Shown here in pieces: positions 7,930 to 16,217 of a stretch of DNA of 64,000 nt. Position 1 is the first letter of the stretch. Each line of letters opens with the position of its first letter. The translations under genes were made by a program, and so were the position numbers. The DNA lies in the NCBI RefSeq assembly GCF_003432485.1, contig NZ_QVNQ01000013.1:62001-126000 (forward strand), in the 5' to 3' direction. Below the pieces are notes generated by a model that saw only the letters and a program-made list of their open reading frames with translations, made no database searches and had not been told where the DNA came from. This DNA comes from Actinomadura spongiicola. Its GTDB lineage: Bacteria > Actinomycetota > Actinomycetes > Streptosporangiales > Streptosporangiaceae.

Positions 7930-8753
7930 ACCTGTACGACCTGTCCCAGACCCCACACGACGACGTCCTCACCGTCCTCGAATCCCGCCTCGGGGTCGTC
8001 CTCAACCGCAGCGAAGCTCACTACAGCGCACTCAACGGCACCGCCGGGTTCCCGACCAGCACCGGAACCTGGGTGCGTCTGAGTTGGTACCAGCCAGAGA
8101 AGCTCAATGCCCAAGCGCTCACCGGGTTCGAGGCAGCGCTCGCGTTAGACGGTGTACCCCGCCCGGTCTGGCAGGCCGCCGCATCCTGGTATGACCAGGG
8201 CCGCAAGGTCGTCTGGCGAGCCGAAGAGATGACCCGGACCTCCGACCCGGTGATCTCACCTCAAGCCGCCATCCCTTCCGACCCGGGGCTGCCAGACGCG
8301 TGGTGGTCGGGCCTGCAGACAGCCTGCAAGACGCTCGCCGGGCATGTAACCGACCGCGTGTGCATGACTCAAACCCACCTGTCCGGCCGGATCGCCGACG
8401 CCTACGGAGAAGGGATCGACACCACCATCACCGACTGGGCAACCGTCCACGGCGACCTGGGGTGGGCGAACCTGTGCGGGCCAGAATTGGCGATCATCGA
8501 CTGGGAGAGTTGGGGGCAGGGACCGGCCGCACTCGACGCCGTATCCCTGTGGGCCGCATCCATGCGGGTTTCTGACCTAGCCGACAAGGTCACCGAGGTG
8601 TTCGCAGACGTACTGTCCACCAGAACCGGGCAACTCACCCGACTCATGATGTGCGCCAACGTCGCCCGTGCCTTTAAACGGACCGGGCGGAAAGGGCCCC
8701 TCACCGACCCGATGGCGGAAGCCGCCGGAAAGCTACTCGACCAGTTGAGGTGA
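7926..8753 (+). CDS. APH-fold phosphotransferase-like protein
   Basis: 275 residues starting at GTG 7926, overlapping the AKR stop. The C-lobe carries the aminoglycoside-phosphotransferase motifs HGDLGWANL (His175 to Leu183, catalytic Asp177) and IDWESW (metal-binding Asp192). The N-lobe is short and has no obvious ATP lysine motif. APH-fold proteins also occur in RiPP pathways such as thioamitide and class V lanthipeptide clusters, where they take part in Ser/Thr dehydration. A self-resistance role is the alternative. It is the last gene of the operon. Confidence 0.8.
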   Translation: MNLYDLSQTPHDDVLTVLESRLGVVLNRSEAHYSALNGTAGFPTSTGTWVRLSWYQPEKLNAQALTGFEAALALDGVPRPVWQAAASWYDQGRKVVWRAEEMTRTSDPVISPQAAIPSDPGLPDAWWSGLQTACKTLAGHVTDRVCMTQTHLSGRIADAYGEGIDTTITDWATVHGDLGWANLCGPELAIIDWESWGQGPAALDAVSLWAASMRVSDLADKVTEVFADVLSTRTGQLTRLMMCANVARAFKRTGRKGPLTDPMAEAAGKLLDQLR

Positions 8754-8849
8754 CCTGCCCCGCCATCGCCCCGCTGAAGTGGCGCGGGTTCAAATACAGG
8801 GACGGGAGAGTTTAGCGGTTAGACGACCTTGGTTGACGCTTCTCCGTGA

Positions 8850-9119
8850 AGAACCGAAGCCGAGTCTACAGCCGGTTTCAACCGTGACCTTCATGAGCAT
8901 CAAGAAGGGCACTGGAGGCCGATTGGTGCACCATCTCCGGGCGATTTAGGCTGGCGGGAAATCTGCCACTTCTCAATTATTGCCAGCAGAGATTCACCGT
9001 GGGACTGGCACCGGTACAACCATCAGCGCGCGTTCGACCCCCGCATCATCGCGGTGCACCCTACCGTGGAGCGCCCCGGGTTGCTTGCAGGCCTCGGCAC
9101 CGGTATGCGGATGGGTTAA
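8850..9119 (+). pseudogene. Possible gene remnant without a start codon
   Basis: Between the phosphotransferase gene and the Tad operon one frame reads 89 codons of protein-like sequence, e.g. DLGWREICHFSIIAS, SPWDWHRYNHQRAFDPR and RIIAVHPTVERPGLLAGLG, to a TAA at 9117. It begins right after a TGA and has no ATG, GTG or TTG until near its end, so it looks like the 3' part of a truncated or frameshifted gene. No family is recognised. The rest of 8754-8849 holds no gene that I can see. Confidence 0.35.
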
Positions 9120-9574
9120 AACCCATGGTGCTCCCGCTCGACGCCTTGGAGTAGGTCGGCGGTGGCGGTCTTGGTCACCTGGAGGTCACTGATGCCGATA
9201 GCTGACAGCAGGATGGCGGGTTCGCTGATGGTAACGGTCACGCGGATTTTTCGGCCGTTGGTGATACTGACGGACCCGGTGTTTCCGCTGCTGGCTAGGT
9301 ACGCGCGGGCGGCGCTTACAGCGGCGGTACGGTCGATGACGAACCGGCCCCCTTCGGCGTAGGCGCGGTCGCGGTCGATCCGTCCCGCGCCGGCACGGGC
9401 GGCTTCCTCGGCCACGGCGGAGGCTTCGCGGGCGGCGCGGAGTTTGGTGCCGCCGTCGACAACAAGGCCTGCGGCGGCCAGCAGGGCGAGGAAGAACACG
9501 ATGACGAGCAGGCTGATCGTTCCGTCGTCTCGGGTCCGCAGTTTCCGAGTGGTGGTAAGGATGCTCCATCTCAT
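9116..9574 (-). CDS. TadG-like pilus assembly pseudopilin
   Basis: 152 residues. Residues about 12-40 form the Tad minor-pilin signature: a polar start RDDGTISLLVIVFFLALLAAAGLVVDGG, i.e. a cleavable type III prepilin-like N terminus followed by a membrane helix. An Ala-rich helix (REASAVAEEAARAGAGRID) and a small beta domain follow. This matches Flp pilus TadE/TadG-like proteins. ATG 9574 overlaps the preceding gene's stop (ATGA). Last gene of the leftward Tad operon. Confidence 0.8.
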   Translation of the reverse strand: MRWSILTTTRKLRTRDDGTISLLVIVFFLALLAAAGLVVDGGTKLRAAREASAVAEEAARAGAGRIDRDRAYAEGGRFVIDRTAAVSAARAYLASSGNTGSVSITNGRKIRVTVTISEPAILLSAIGISDLQVTKTATADLLQGVEREHHGF

Positions 9575-10038
9575 GGTTGCCGCCCGCGGTATGGGTCGAT
9601 GGGGCTGGTGAAATGCGATTTCACGGTGGTGGTGGGGACTCCGGCTAGGGAAACGTCGGCGAGCTGGACGGTGCACGTCACATGCGCGGTGACGGTGGCT
9701 GCGGTTCCGAGGGGGCGGGCGAACCCGGAGGTGTCGACGCTGACGTGCGCGGGACAGTTCATGCCTTCGCGGGTGAGCGCTGCTTGGGCGCTGCTGGTCG
9801 CGATCGTCTGGGCGGTGGCCGGGTCGCGGGCGATGCTGGCTTGGCGTGCGGCGTCGCGTGCGGCGGCCTCTACTGCCTGGTGAGCTTGGGTGATGCGTCC
9901 GGCAGCGATGACGAACAGCAGCATGACGATCAGCGCGGGGGCGAAGACGACGAGCTCCAGCGTCACCGATCCGCGATCGCCGTAACCGCTCGACGTGGAG
10001 ATCGTGTGGCGGGGACGCGGGGCAGGATGTTCGCGCAT
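9571..10038 (-). CDS. TadE-like minor pilin
   Basis: 155 residues from ATG 10038, preceded by GGAGGCGGG. The prepilin-type motif RGSVTLELVVFAPALIVMLLFVIAAGRI near residues 23-50 is followed by QAHQAVEAAARDAARQASIARDP, the canonical TadE pattern. TadE proteins are processed pseudopilins needed for Flp pilus assembly. The ATG overlaps the previous gene's TGA by one base (TGATG) and its own stop overlaps the next ATG. Confidence 0.88.
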   Translation of the reverse strand: MREHPAPRPRHTISTSSGYGDRGSVTLELVVFAPALIVMLLFVIAAGRITQAHQAVEAAARDAARQASIARDPATAQTIATSSAQAALTREGMNCPAHVSVDTSGFARPLGTAATVTAHVTCTVQLADVSLAGVPTTTVKSHFTSPIDPYRGRQP

Positions 10039-10454
10039 CACCCGCCTCCGGTGACGCTGTTTCCGGACGGCACCGTGAATCGTTCGATGGGGCCGCGGGC
10101 GACTTGGTCGACGCGCAGATGCAGGCCAGGAATCACGGATATGGCGGTTCCACGCACGCGGACCACGATGGTGGTGGCGGTGCTGTCGCTGGTGTCCACG
10201 CTCGGAGACTGGAGGAAGCCCTCGTTGTTGCTGCGGGCGAAGGTGAGGGCGGTGGTGCTGGCCTGGGCGGGATCGGCGCCGTAAGCACGGGCGGTGCGGA
10301 CGCCTTCTTGGGCGGCGGCCAGGGCGGTGTTGCGGGCGTGGAACCACAGCGCGGCGTTGATCGTCAGCAGGACGGCCAGCAAGGCGATGGGTACGGCGAT
10401 GACGGTCTCTAGCGTGATGCTGCCCCGGTCATCGCTCATGGTGCCTGGGTCCAT
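10038..10454 (-). CDS. Second TadE/TadF-like minor pilin
   Basis: 138 residues. DRGSITLETVIAVPIALLAVLLTINAALWFHARNTALAAAQEGVRTARAYGAD repeats the pseudopilin plan: Gly-Ser-x-x-Leu-Glu processing site, hydrophobic helix, Ala-rich helix. It probably corresponds to TadF or a second TadE. The ATG at 10454 or at 10439 (MSDDRG) could start it. It is coupled to the downstream TadE gene. Confidence 0.85.
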   Translation of the reverse strand: MDPGTMSDDRGSITLETVIAVPIALLAVLLTINAALWFHARNTALAAAQEGVRTARAYGADPAQASTTALTFARSNNEGFLQSPSVDTSDSTATTIVVRVRGTAISVIPGLHLRVDQVARGPIERFTVPSGNSVTGGG

Positions 10455-10464
10455 TGTGGCGGCC

Positions 10465-10674
10465 CTATTTGATCTGGTTGGCGTGAGAGTGGATCGCGGA
10501 CACGATCTTGGTGGCGGCCCAGATGGCGGCGGCGAAGAGGATGCCGATGATCACCATCCATTCGAGGGTGATGCTGCCGCGGTCCCGCGCTTCGCCGCGC
10601 CACATGTCGAGACGGGCGCGCAGGTAGGCCAAGTCTGGTGGGAGCTGCGGCTTCATAGCAGGGATGACCTCCAT
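10465..10674 (-). CDS. Small Flp-like pilin
   Basis: 69 residues with RGSITLEWMVIIGILFAAAIWAATKIVSAIHSHANQIK at the C-terminal end: a short polar leader, a Glu five residues into the hydrophobic segment, then a single helix and almost nothing after it, as in Flp major pilins of Tad systems. The start could be 10674 or ATG 10656. No prepilin peptidase gene (TadV) is visible in the window, so processing would rely on one elsewhere. Confidence 0.7.
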   Translation of the reverse strand: MEVIPAMKPQLPPDLAYLRARLDMWRGEARDRGSITLEWMVIIGILFAAAIWAATKIVSAIHSHANQIK

Positions 10675-10681
10675 AGCTGTG

Positions 10682-11566
10682 TTACGAACCGGTGATGCGG
10701 GCGTAGGCGGGGTAGCCGAGCAGGATTAGATAGCCCAGAACCGACAGGGCGACGGGCAGGGTCATGGTCTCGGTGCGGGATTTGGCGCGGGCGAGCGCGG
10801 CGGCGAGTTGCTGCTCGCGTAGGGAGGCGGCCTTGGCGGTGAGGCTGTCGAGGATCGCGGCGCCTTGGGTGCCAGCGCGGTGGGCGATGGCGGCGGTGTC
10901 GGCGAGTTCGTGGACGCCGATCTGATCGGCCAGGCGGGCGAGTTCGTCCCACGGGTCGCGGGTGCCCCGGGCCGCGGGGTCTACGGTGGCGGCGATCCGT
11001 TGGAACGCCCAGCCTCGGCACACACGCGCGGGGGTTTCCAGGGCCTCGCCGGGGCCGGCGCCGCTGGCGCGGGCCATTTTGATTAGGTCGAGGTAGGCGA
11101 TGAGCGCGATCTTGAACTCTTCGCGTGCTTCTTTGGCTTGGCTGCGCAGCGCGATGTCAGGCGCGGCGAACATGATGGCGGCGTAGGCCACGGTGGAGCC
11201 GGTGCTGACCAGCCACGGCACGGGCGGCATCAGCAGTGTCCACAGCACGGTCGGCACGGCGAGCCCGAGGCCGGTCATGGCGAGCTTTTGGACCAGGTAC
11301 TCCTCCGTGGACTTGCCGATGAGCGCCAGGTCCCGGCGCGGGATCCTAACGTCGAGGGCGGTTCCCGTGATGCGTGTCGCCAGCCACCGTCCGGTCTGTG
11401 CTGTTCGACCATGGGGGACAACGTCGGCCGCTGGGCGTCGTATTGGCGGGGCGAAGCGGTCTACGGCGGCGGCCAGTTGCGGCGGGGCGGGGAAGAGTTC
11501 TCTGATGCAGAGGAACAGTCCCAGCCCGACGAGGCCCCCGGCCGCGAGCACCAATGTGATCGTCAT
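10682..11566 (-). CDS. TadC-like inner-membrane platform protein
   Basis: 294 residues from ATG 11566. Membrane helices occur at the N terminus (ITLVLAAGGLVGLGLFLCI), in the middle (LGLAVPTVLWTLLMPPVPWLV) and at the C terminus (LPVALSVLGYLILLGYPAYA), flanking a cytoplasmic helical T2SS-F domain (IALIAYLDLIKMARASGAGPGEALE...LREQQLAAALARAKSRTETM). This is the GspF/TadC arrangement; with TadB it forms the platform on which the TadA ATPase acts. Its ATG overlaps the TadB stop (ATGA). Confidence 0.85.
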   Translation of the reverse strand: MTITLVLAAGGLVGLGLFLCIRELFPAPPQLAAAVDRFAPPIRRPAADVVPHGRTAQTGRWLATRITGTALDVRIPRRDLALIGKSTEEYLVQKLAMTGLGLAVPTVLWTLLMPPVPWLVSTGSTVAYAAIMFAAPDIALRSQAKEAREEFKIALIAYLDLIKMARASGAGPGEALETPARVCRGWAFQRIAATVDPAARGTRDPWDELARLADQIGVHELADTAAIAHRAGTQGAAILDSLTAKAASLREQQLAAALARAKSRTETMTLPVALSVLGYLILLGYPAYARITGS

Positions 11567-12426
11567 CGGCGTCTCCGGTGTTCTGGCAAGAATCGGTGGC
11601 CCGGTGCGGGCGAGGCCAGCCGGTGTAGCCACACGACGGTTCCGGCGTACAGCGCGACGACGAGGACGAGCATCAGCTGCCCGGCCGGGGTGCCGAACGG
11701 GGCCACGTAGGTGCGGTTGAGCATGGCGAAGCCGACGAACACGGCGAGTGCGACCATGACCCAGAGGGCGGTGGTGCGGTGGGTGGCGCGTTCGGCATCG
11801 ATCTCGCGCTGCATGGCCACGTCCTTGGCCACGGTGTCGGCGAGCGCGGTGAGCACCTGGTGCAGCCCGCGTCCGCGGACCTGGGAGGCGATGATCAGGG
11901 TGGCGGCGATGGTGTCACCGACCGGGTGTGCCAGGTCGTCGGCGAAGGCGCGCAGCGCGTCTTCGGTGGTGACGCGGTACTCCAGCCGTCGCCGCAGCGC
12001 GGTCACTTCGGCGGCGATCGGGCCGGGCGGGCTGGATGCGGTGGTCAGCAGTGCCTCTTCGATGCCGGTGCCGGTAGTGAGGATGTCGGCGAGCTGGCGG
12101 GTCCATGCCTCCATGGCTTCCAGCCGAGCGATGCGTCGCTGCGCGGGCCGTCCGCCCAGCAGGCGTGGCAGGGCGATGACGGCGGCGGCAACCGCGATCG
12201 CGGCCACTGGCCACCCAGTGGCCGCCCACCCTCCGGCGCCCGTGGCCACGGCCGCGGTGGCTTCCACGAGGGTGCGGCGCGATCGCCATTTCGTCCAGTG
12301 CCGTCGCGGGCGACCGGCGGGTGGTTCGGGCAGTAGATCCGTGCGGGTCCAGGCCGCCACGATCAGCAGCAGGCCGGCGATGACCAGGCTGGCGGCTAGC
12401 GCGGCGAGAACGGCGTTGTTGGTCAT
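11563..12426 (-). CDS. TadB-like inner-membrane platform protein
   Basis: 287 residues from ATG 12426. N-terminal helices (AVLAALAASLVIAGLLLIVAAW and GWPVAAIAVAAAVIALPRLL) precede the T2SS-F domain (LEAMEAWTRQLADILTTGTGIEEALLTTA...VTTEDALRAFADDLAHPVGDTIAATLIIASQVRG), then two C-terminal helices (ALWVMVALAVFVGFAML, GQLMLVLVVALYAGTVV). Forms the platform with TadC. Both ends overlap neighbours by ATGA, so stoichiometry is probably fixed by coupled translation. Confidence 0.87.
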   Translation of the reverse strand: MTNNAVLAALAASLVIAGLLLIVAAWTRTDLLPEPPAGRPRRHWTKWRSRRTLVEATAAVATGAGGWAATGWPVAAIAVAAAVIALPRLLGGRPAQRRIARLEAMEAWTRQLADILTTGTGIEEALLTTASSPPGPIAAEVTALRRRLEYRVTTEDALRAFADDLAHPVGDTIAATLIIASQVRGRGLHQVLTALADTVAKDVAMQREIDAERATHRTTALWVMVALAVFVGFAMLNRTYVAPFGTPAGQLMLVLVVALYAGTVVWLHRLASPAPGHRFLPEHRRRR

Positions 12427-13850
12427 CGGGCCGCCCCCCTTTGGAAGTAGGACAGGTTGAACCCGGCTGCTTCCAGCTCGGCGGCGCACTGCGGCAGGGT
12501 GTGTGGCACCGCCCGACCGTCCCGTCCGGGGACGTAGACCTGGTTGCTGGCTGGTTCGTCGGTGTCGCCGGGCGGCAGCACCTCCAGTACTTCGGAGACG
12601 TACCGTTGATTCACTGGGTGGCCGTGCTGGTGGTGGACCTGGTGGGTGAGGTGGACGACGAAGTCCACCGCCATGCCCGCGAGGTGGAAGAGCGTGGCGG
12701 GCGGGTAGGTCAGGCCGCCGGAGTCGGCCAGGATCAGCATCCGGGCGAACACTTCGCCTGCCGAGTCGGCGTGGATGGTGCATAGCGAGCCTTCGCCGCC
12801 GGTGTTCATCGCGGTCAGCATCGGCACCAGCTCGTCGCCGAGGACTTCGCCGACGATGATCCGTTTGGCGTTCAGGCGTAGCGCGTCGGTGACCAGCTGG
12901 CGGACCGGGATGCCGCCGACGCCTTCGGCGTTGGGCTCGCGGGCTTCCATCGCCACGATGTCCGCGTGCCGGTGCGGCAGCGTGTGCAGGAACAATTCGT
13001 ACTCGTTCTCGACGGTGACGATGCGTTCGTCGCGGTCGATGTCGGCGGCCAGCGCGCGGGCGAAGGTGGTCTTGCCGCTGCCCATCCCGCCGGTCACCAC
13101 GATGTCCTTGCGGGACCGGACGGCGGCGCGCAAGAACTCCCGTAAGCCCGGGTCGAGGGTGCCGTAGTCGACGAGCTGGTCCAGGTCGACGTCGAGCATC
13201 CGGTGTCGCCGGATCGATAGGCACGGCCACGGCGTCACCGTCATCAGCGCGGTCAGCCGCGAGCCATCCGGCAACGCCAAACGAAGCTTGGGCTTGGCGG
13301 GCGAGAAGTCGCGGGCGGTCTGGCCCTGGTAGGCGCCCCACCGGCGGATCAGCTCGACCAGTTGCGCGTCGGAGTCGGCGACCGGTTCACCCGGCTCTTT
13401 ACGGCCGTCGGCGTAGTTGACCCAGACTTGGTGCGCGCCGTTGACGTCGATCGTTTCGATGTCTGGGTCCTCCAGGAGCGGCTGGAGCGCTCCGAGCCCG
13501 AACCGTTCGTTGTAGACGGCGCCGACCAGTCGCGCTTCCAGTTCTGCGGTGAGCCGGTAGCGGCCCGAGCCGGCCTGGTCGGCGATCCACGCCCGTACCT
13601 CGGCGGCGATGAGCGTCCGCGCCTGCTCTGGCGTGGTGTCCGCAGTGATTTGGTCATCGAGGGCCTGGTTGATGTCGGCGACCGCGCTGCGCACGGCTGC
13701 CTCCTCTACACCCGCCCGCGCCCCGGGCAGAGCGCCCGGTCTCCAACCAGCCGGGCGCCGGTCCACGAGACCGCCGGTTGAATGGTGTCCAGTAACCGAG
13801 CTGGGCCATCCAACCGATCCACCGGTGGGCCACAGTGAACGGTTGCTCAT
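12423..13850 (-). CDS. tadA: TadA/CpaF-family secretion ATPase
   Basis: 475 residues. Walker A GGMGSGKTT (254-262), an Asp box VTVENEYELFLH, the His-box-like LCTIHADSAGEVFARM and the N-terminal CpaF domain (ETIDVNGAHQVWVNY) identify the hexameric ATPase that powers Flp pilus assembly. The first ~50 residues are low-complexity and a start further downstream is possible, but ATG 13850 overlaps the upstream stop (ATGA), which favours it. Confidence 0.92.
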   Translation of the reverse strand: MSNRSLWPTGGSVGWPSSVTGHHSTGGLVDRRPAGWRPGALPGARAGVEEAAVRSAVADINQALDDQITADTTPEQARTLIAAEVRAWIADQAGSGRYRLTAELEARLVGAVYNERFGLGALQPLLEDPDIETIDVNGAHQVWVNYADGRKEPGEPVADSDAQLVELIRRWGAYQGQTARDFSPAKPKLRLALPDGSRLTALMTVTPWPCLSIRRHRMLDVDLDQLVDYGTLDPGLREFLRAAVRSRKDIVVTGGMGSGKTTFARALAADIDRDERIVTVENEYELFLHTLPHRHADIVAMEAREPNAEGVGGIPVRQLVTDALRLNAKRIIVGEVLGDELVPMLTAMNTGGEGSLCTIHADSAGEVFARMLILADSGGLTYPPATLFHLAGMAVDFVVHLTHQVHHQHGHPVNQRYVSEVLEVLPPGDTDEPASNQVYVPGRDGRAVPHTLPQCAAELEAAGFNLSYFQRGAAR

Positions 13851-14656
13851 TGCCGCCCCTCTCCCACCGCTGGGGCCCGTCCGGAACTCGGTCCGGTCAA
13901 GGCCATGCGTTGTGCGGTCGTGAAGCTCAACGCTTGGTTTGCGGCGGTGCGGGCAGCGCGCATGAGCGGACTGACTTCAATTCGTCGACGGGCCCGATCG
14001 CTGCCGCCGCCCCGCGACAGCACGCTGGCGGCCTTTTCGTCGATCGGCAGCGTGGCCGTCACCGCGAACTCGCCGAGTTCGGTGCGAAGGTCGCGCACGG
14101 TGTAGGGGCGCCCCCCAATCAGGCACAACGCCAACGGCACGGTCGGGCCCAGGGCTTGACGGAGTCGGGCAATCCGCGGGCGTGCCGCAGCGACCTGAGC
14201 CAGCGTCGGCCGCATTACAACGGTTACCAGCTCGGCGGCGCGCAACAACGCGAAGGGCTGCTCCGGGCTGATGGGCCCGGTGTCAGCGAGCACGGTGAAC
14301 GGCAGCGCCGAGAATGTGGCCGCCAGATTGTCCCAGGTGGCCGCCGAGAACTCGGTTGCCAGGAAAGGGTCGACCAAACCGGGAAGTAGTAGATGCTGGC
14401 GTTCGTCGTCCAAGGCGATGGTCTGCTCCCACAGCGCGGTCCTGGCGGCGTCCGAGCCGCGCACGGCGGCCAGCGCCAGATCCCACAGCCCGCCCACCGG
14501 CGGTGTATGGCACTGGAAGTAGCCGCGCAGAATCTGTCCGCCTGCCGGGGAGCACTCGGCCAGTAGCACCCGGCTCGGCCAGGTCAGCGCCATCGCAAAA
14601 GTCGTGGTGGTGGTGCCGGGGGCGTCTCCGGGGCTGGTGAAGGCGATCATGCTCAC
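13847..14656 (-). CDS. TadZ/CpaE-like MinD-family protein with degenerate P-loop
   Basis: 269 residues from GTG 14656 (GTGA overlap). The start MIAFTSPGDAPGTTTTTFAMALTWP sits where MinD/ParA proteins have KGGxGKTT, but both Walker lysines are missing (PGDAPGTTT). The rest keeps a Rossmann-like order (VLLAECSPAGGQ, FTVLADTGPIS, ELVTVVMRPTLAQVAAARPRIARL). TadZ localises the Tad machine at the pole or membrane. Loss of the P-loop lysine suggests a structural rather than ATP-hydrolysing role. Confidence 0.75.
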   Translation of the reverse strand: MSMIAFTSPGDAPGTTTTTFAMALTWPSRVLLAECSPAGGQILRGYFQCHTPPVGGLWDLALAAVRGSDAARTALWEQTIALDDERQHLLLPGLVDPFLATEFSAATWDNLAATFSALPFTVLADTGPISPEQPFALLRAAELVTVVMRPTLAQVAAARPRIARLRQALGPTVPLALCLIGGRPYTVRDLRTELGEFAVTATLPIDEKAASVLSRGGGSDRARRRIEVSPLMRAARTAANQALSFTTAQRMALTGPSSGRAPAVGEGRQ

Positions 14657-15360
14657 TGCGGCCTCCGTGAGGTCACCACCACCGCCAGCCGCCCAGTGGA
14701 TGCCTGCTTGGCAATCGCCGGGCCCACCCGGGCGTCGACCACGAGGTCGACCCGCACGCTGCCTTCGGCATCGGGGGCACTGACCCGATCAACAGTCGCC
14801 GCCGTATCCTGCGTCAGCTGATCTCTGGTCCCAGGGGCTGCGGGGTCTTGTCCTTGTTGGCCAGGGGCGGCGATCACTAGGACTTGGTCACCTGGCGCCA
14901 GCCCCCGGGCTGGGAGCTGACTGGCCTTGAGCGCGACCGGGACCACTTGCTGACCTGGTCGTGGACTCAACTCAGTGGTCACCTGCGAGGGTGCCAGCAG
15001 CGTGCCCTTGTGCAGATCCACAGCTGCGACCCGCCCCACGACTTGCTGGAGTTGCCGCCCGGGTATGAGCGACACGCCTTGGCCAGCGTCCACCTGCGTG
15101 GTCGCTACGTCCGACACGGTGATCTGGGAGCCGACGGACACATCGCGGGCGACTATCACGACCGCTGTGCGATCACCGATCCCGGTGTAGAGGTAGGCGG
15201 CCGACAGCGCCCCGGCCAGAACCAGCAGCATGCCGATGACGACCATCCGGCGGCGCCGCTGCCGCGGGAGAGTAGGCAGCGGATCTGGGCCGCGCGATTG
15301 ATGGCCATCGGAGCTGGGTGCAGGGGTGTACTCCTGGACGTATGGGGCTTTGCGCGCCAT
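14653..15360 (-). CDS. CpaB/RcpC-like SAF-domain membrane protein
   Basis: About 235 residues; ATGs at 15363 and 15360 both fit, and the GGGAGG spacing favours 15360. After a basic cytoplasmic segment (PRQRRRRM) a single helix (VVIGMLLVLAGALSAAYLYTG) leads to an extracytoplasmic SAF domain (VVIVARDVSVGSQITVSDVATTQVDAG, VGRVAAVDLHKGTLLAPSQVT, PVALKASQLPARGLAPGDQVLV). SAF proteins of Tad loci are thought to bind the cell wall and help the pilus cross it. Confidence 0.82.
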   Translation of the reverse strand: MARKAPYVQEYTPAPSSDGHQSRGPDPLPTLPRQRRRRMVVIGMLLVLAGALSAAYLYTGIGDRTAVVIVARDVSVGSQITVSDVATTQVDAGQGVSLIPGRQLQQVVGRVAAVDLHKGTLLAPSQVTTELSPRPGQQVVPVALKASQLPARGLAPGDQVLVIAAPGQQGQDPAAPGTRDQLTQDTAATVDRVSAPDAEGSVRVDLVVDARVGPAIAKQASTGRLAVVVTSRRPQ

Positions 15361-16217
15361 CATCGACCTCCCGTCACCGCTTGGCCCTCGGCGACTCGCA
15401 GCGAGAACGTTGCCGACCGCGACAAGGCCGGTAGCGCACCCCCGGCCCCTCCGGAACCGACCCAGGTCCCACCCCACGTCACGGTCACCGTCACCTGATA
15501 CGCCGACCCCGGCAGACCCGCCGACGAACGCTGATAGGTGTAGGAGCACTCTGACCGCTGCGCGTGTGCGGGGAGCCTGCGGTCGTAGGCCCGGCCGGCG
15601 CCGCTACAGTTCACCGATGGCAACCCCGACCCCGGATTGATCACCAAGCTGGTCGGTCGTGCTGTGACCTGGGCCCAGACACCGCCGGCCGACACTCGAT
15701 CGGTGTGGCTGGTCCAGTTGGTCACCCAGAACCACTGCGGCAGTCCCACCAGTCCCTCCGACCCACGCGGCGGTGCGGTCCGCACTTCGGGTTTGGGGAT
15801 CGGAAGCCGCCCCCACGCTTGCTGGGCCAACTGCACAGGCGACACGGTCGGAGCTGGCGCGTTGCCTGCGGGAGCTTCTCCAGGGAAGGTGAAGGGACCG
15901 CATACGTCGGTTCCGTACCGCCACGCACCACAGATGGTTACGGGGCCAGCGGCGCCATCACCCTCGTCTCCGCCCGCGGGTGGGTCTGGTGCTCTGTTCC
16001 CGCCGTCGCCACCGCCGGAGTTGCCGCCGTGGCCGGGCTTCTCGGCGCCGTAGCCATAGCCCCACGGGTAAGGCTCTGGCGGAATCGGGTCTTGTCGCGC
16101 CATTGCGACACCCGCGGGTGCTACGGCGCAGGTCATCGCGACAGCCAGGCCCGTCGCCGTTATCGATAGCGGACGCCCTAGCAGCGTCCTAGTGGAGAGA
16201 TGCGAGTGATACGCCAT
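15360..16217 (-). CDS. Secreted Gly/Pro-rich protein of the Tad operon
   Basis: 285 residues with a signal peptide (basic start, hydrophobic LSITATGLAVAMTCAVAPAG, cleavage near AMA-RQ), then a Gly/Asp/Pro-rich low-complexity stretch and a C-terminal ~170-residue domain with four Cys (VTICGAW, DVCGPF, VNCSG, SECSYTY), probably two extracytoplasmic disulfides. The C-terminal repeats QVTVTVTWGGTWVG and RSATFSLRV are beta-rich. No family named; the operon position suggests a cell-wall accessory of the pilus. The start overlaps the upstream lipoprotein gene by 40 bases. Confidence 0.7.
   Translation of the reverse strand: MAYHSHLSTRTLLGRPLSITATGLAVAMTCAVAPAGVAMARQDPIPPEPYPWGYGYGAEKPGHGGNSGGGDGGNRAPDPPAGGDEGDGAAGPVTICGAWRYGTDVCGPFTFPGEAPAGNAPAPTVSPVQLAQQAWGRLPIPKPEVRTAPPRGSEGLVGLPQWFWVTNWTSHTDRVSAGGVWAQVTARPTSLVINPGSGLPSVNCSGAGRAYDRRLPAHAQRSECSYTYQRSSAGLPGSAYQVTVTVTWGGTWVGSGGAGGALPALSRSATFSLRVAEGQAVTGGR

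Noticed and set aside
4123..8753. Lanthipeptide, thioamitide or FxsA/FxLD cluster
   Set aside because: The APH-like and oxygenase genes recall thioamitide loci, but no YcaO, flavoprotein decarboxylase, LanB/C, radical SAM or FxLD/FxSxx motif is present.
8780..8840. tRNA-like words GGGTTCAAAT and TTTAGCGGTTAGACGACC suggesting a tRNA or attachment site
   Set aside because: The T-loop-like word precedes the D-arm-like word, no acceptor stem or anticodon arm pairs, so no tRNA can be drawn.
11563..13341. A 592-codon frame antisense-offset to tadA, and a 467-codon frame over the coupling-protein gene (55169-56572)
   Set aside because: Their unique parts are Arg/Pro-rich shadow translations of well-identified genes in another frame; only the TadB portion of the first is real.
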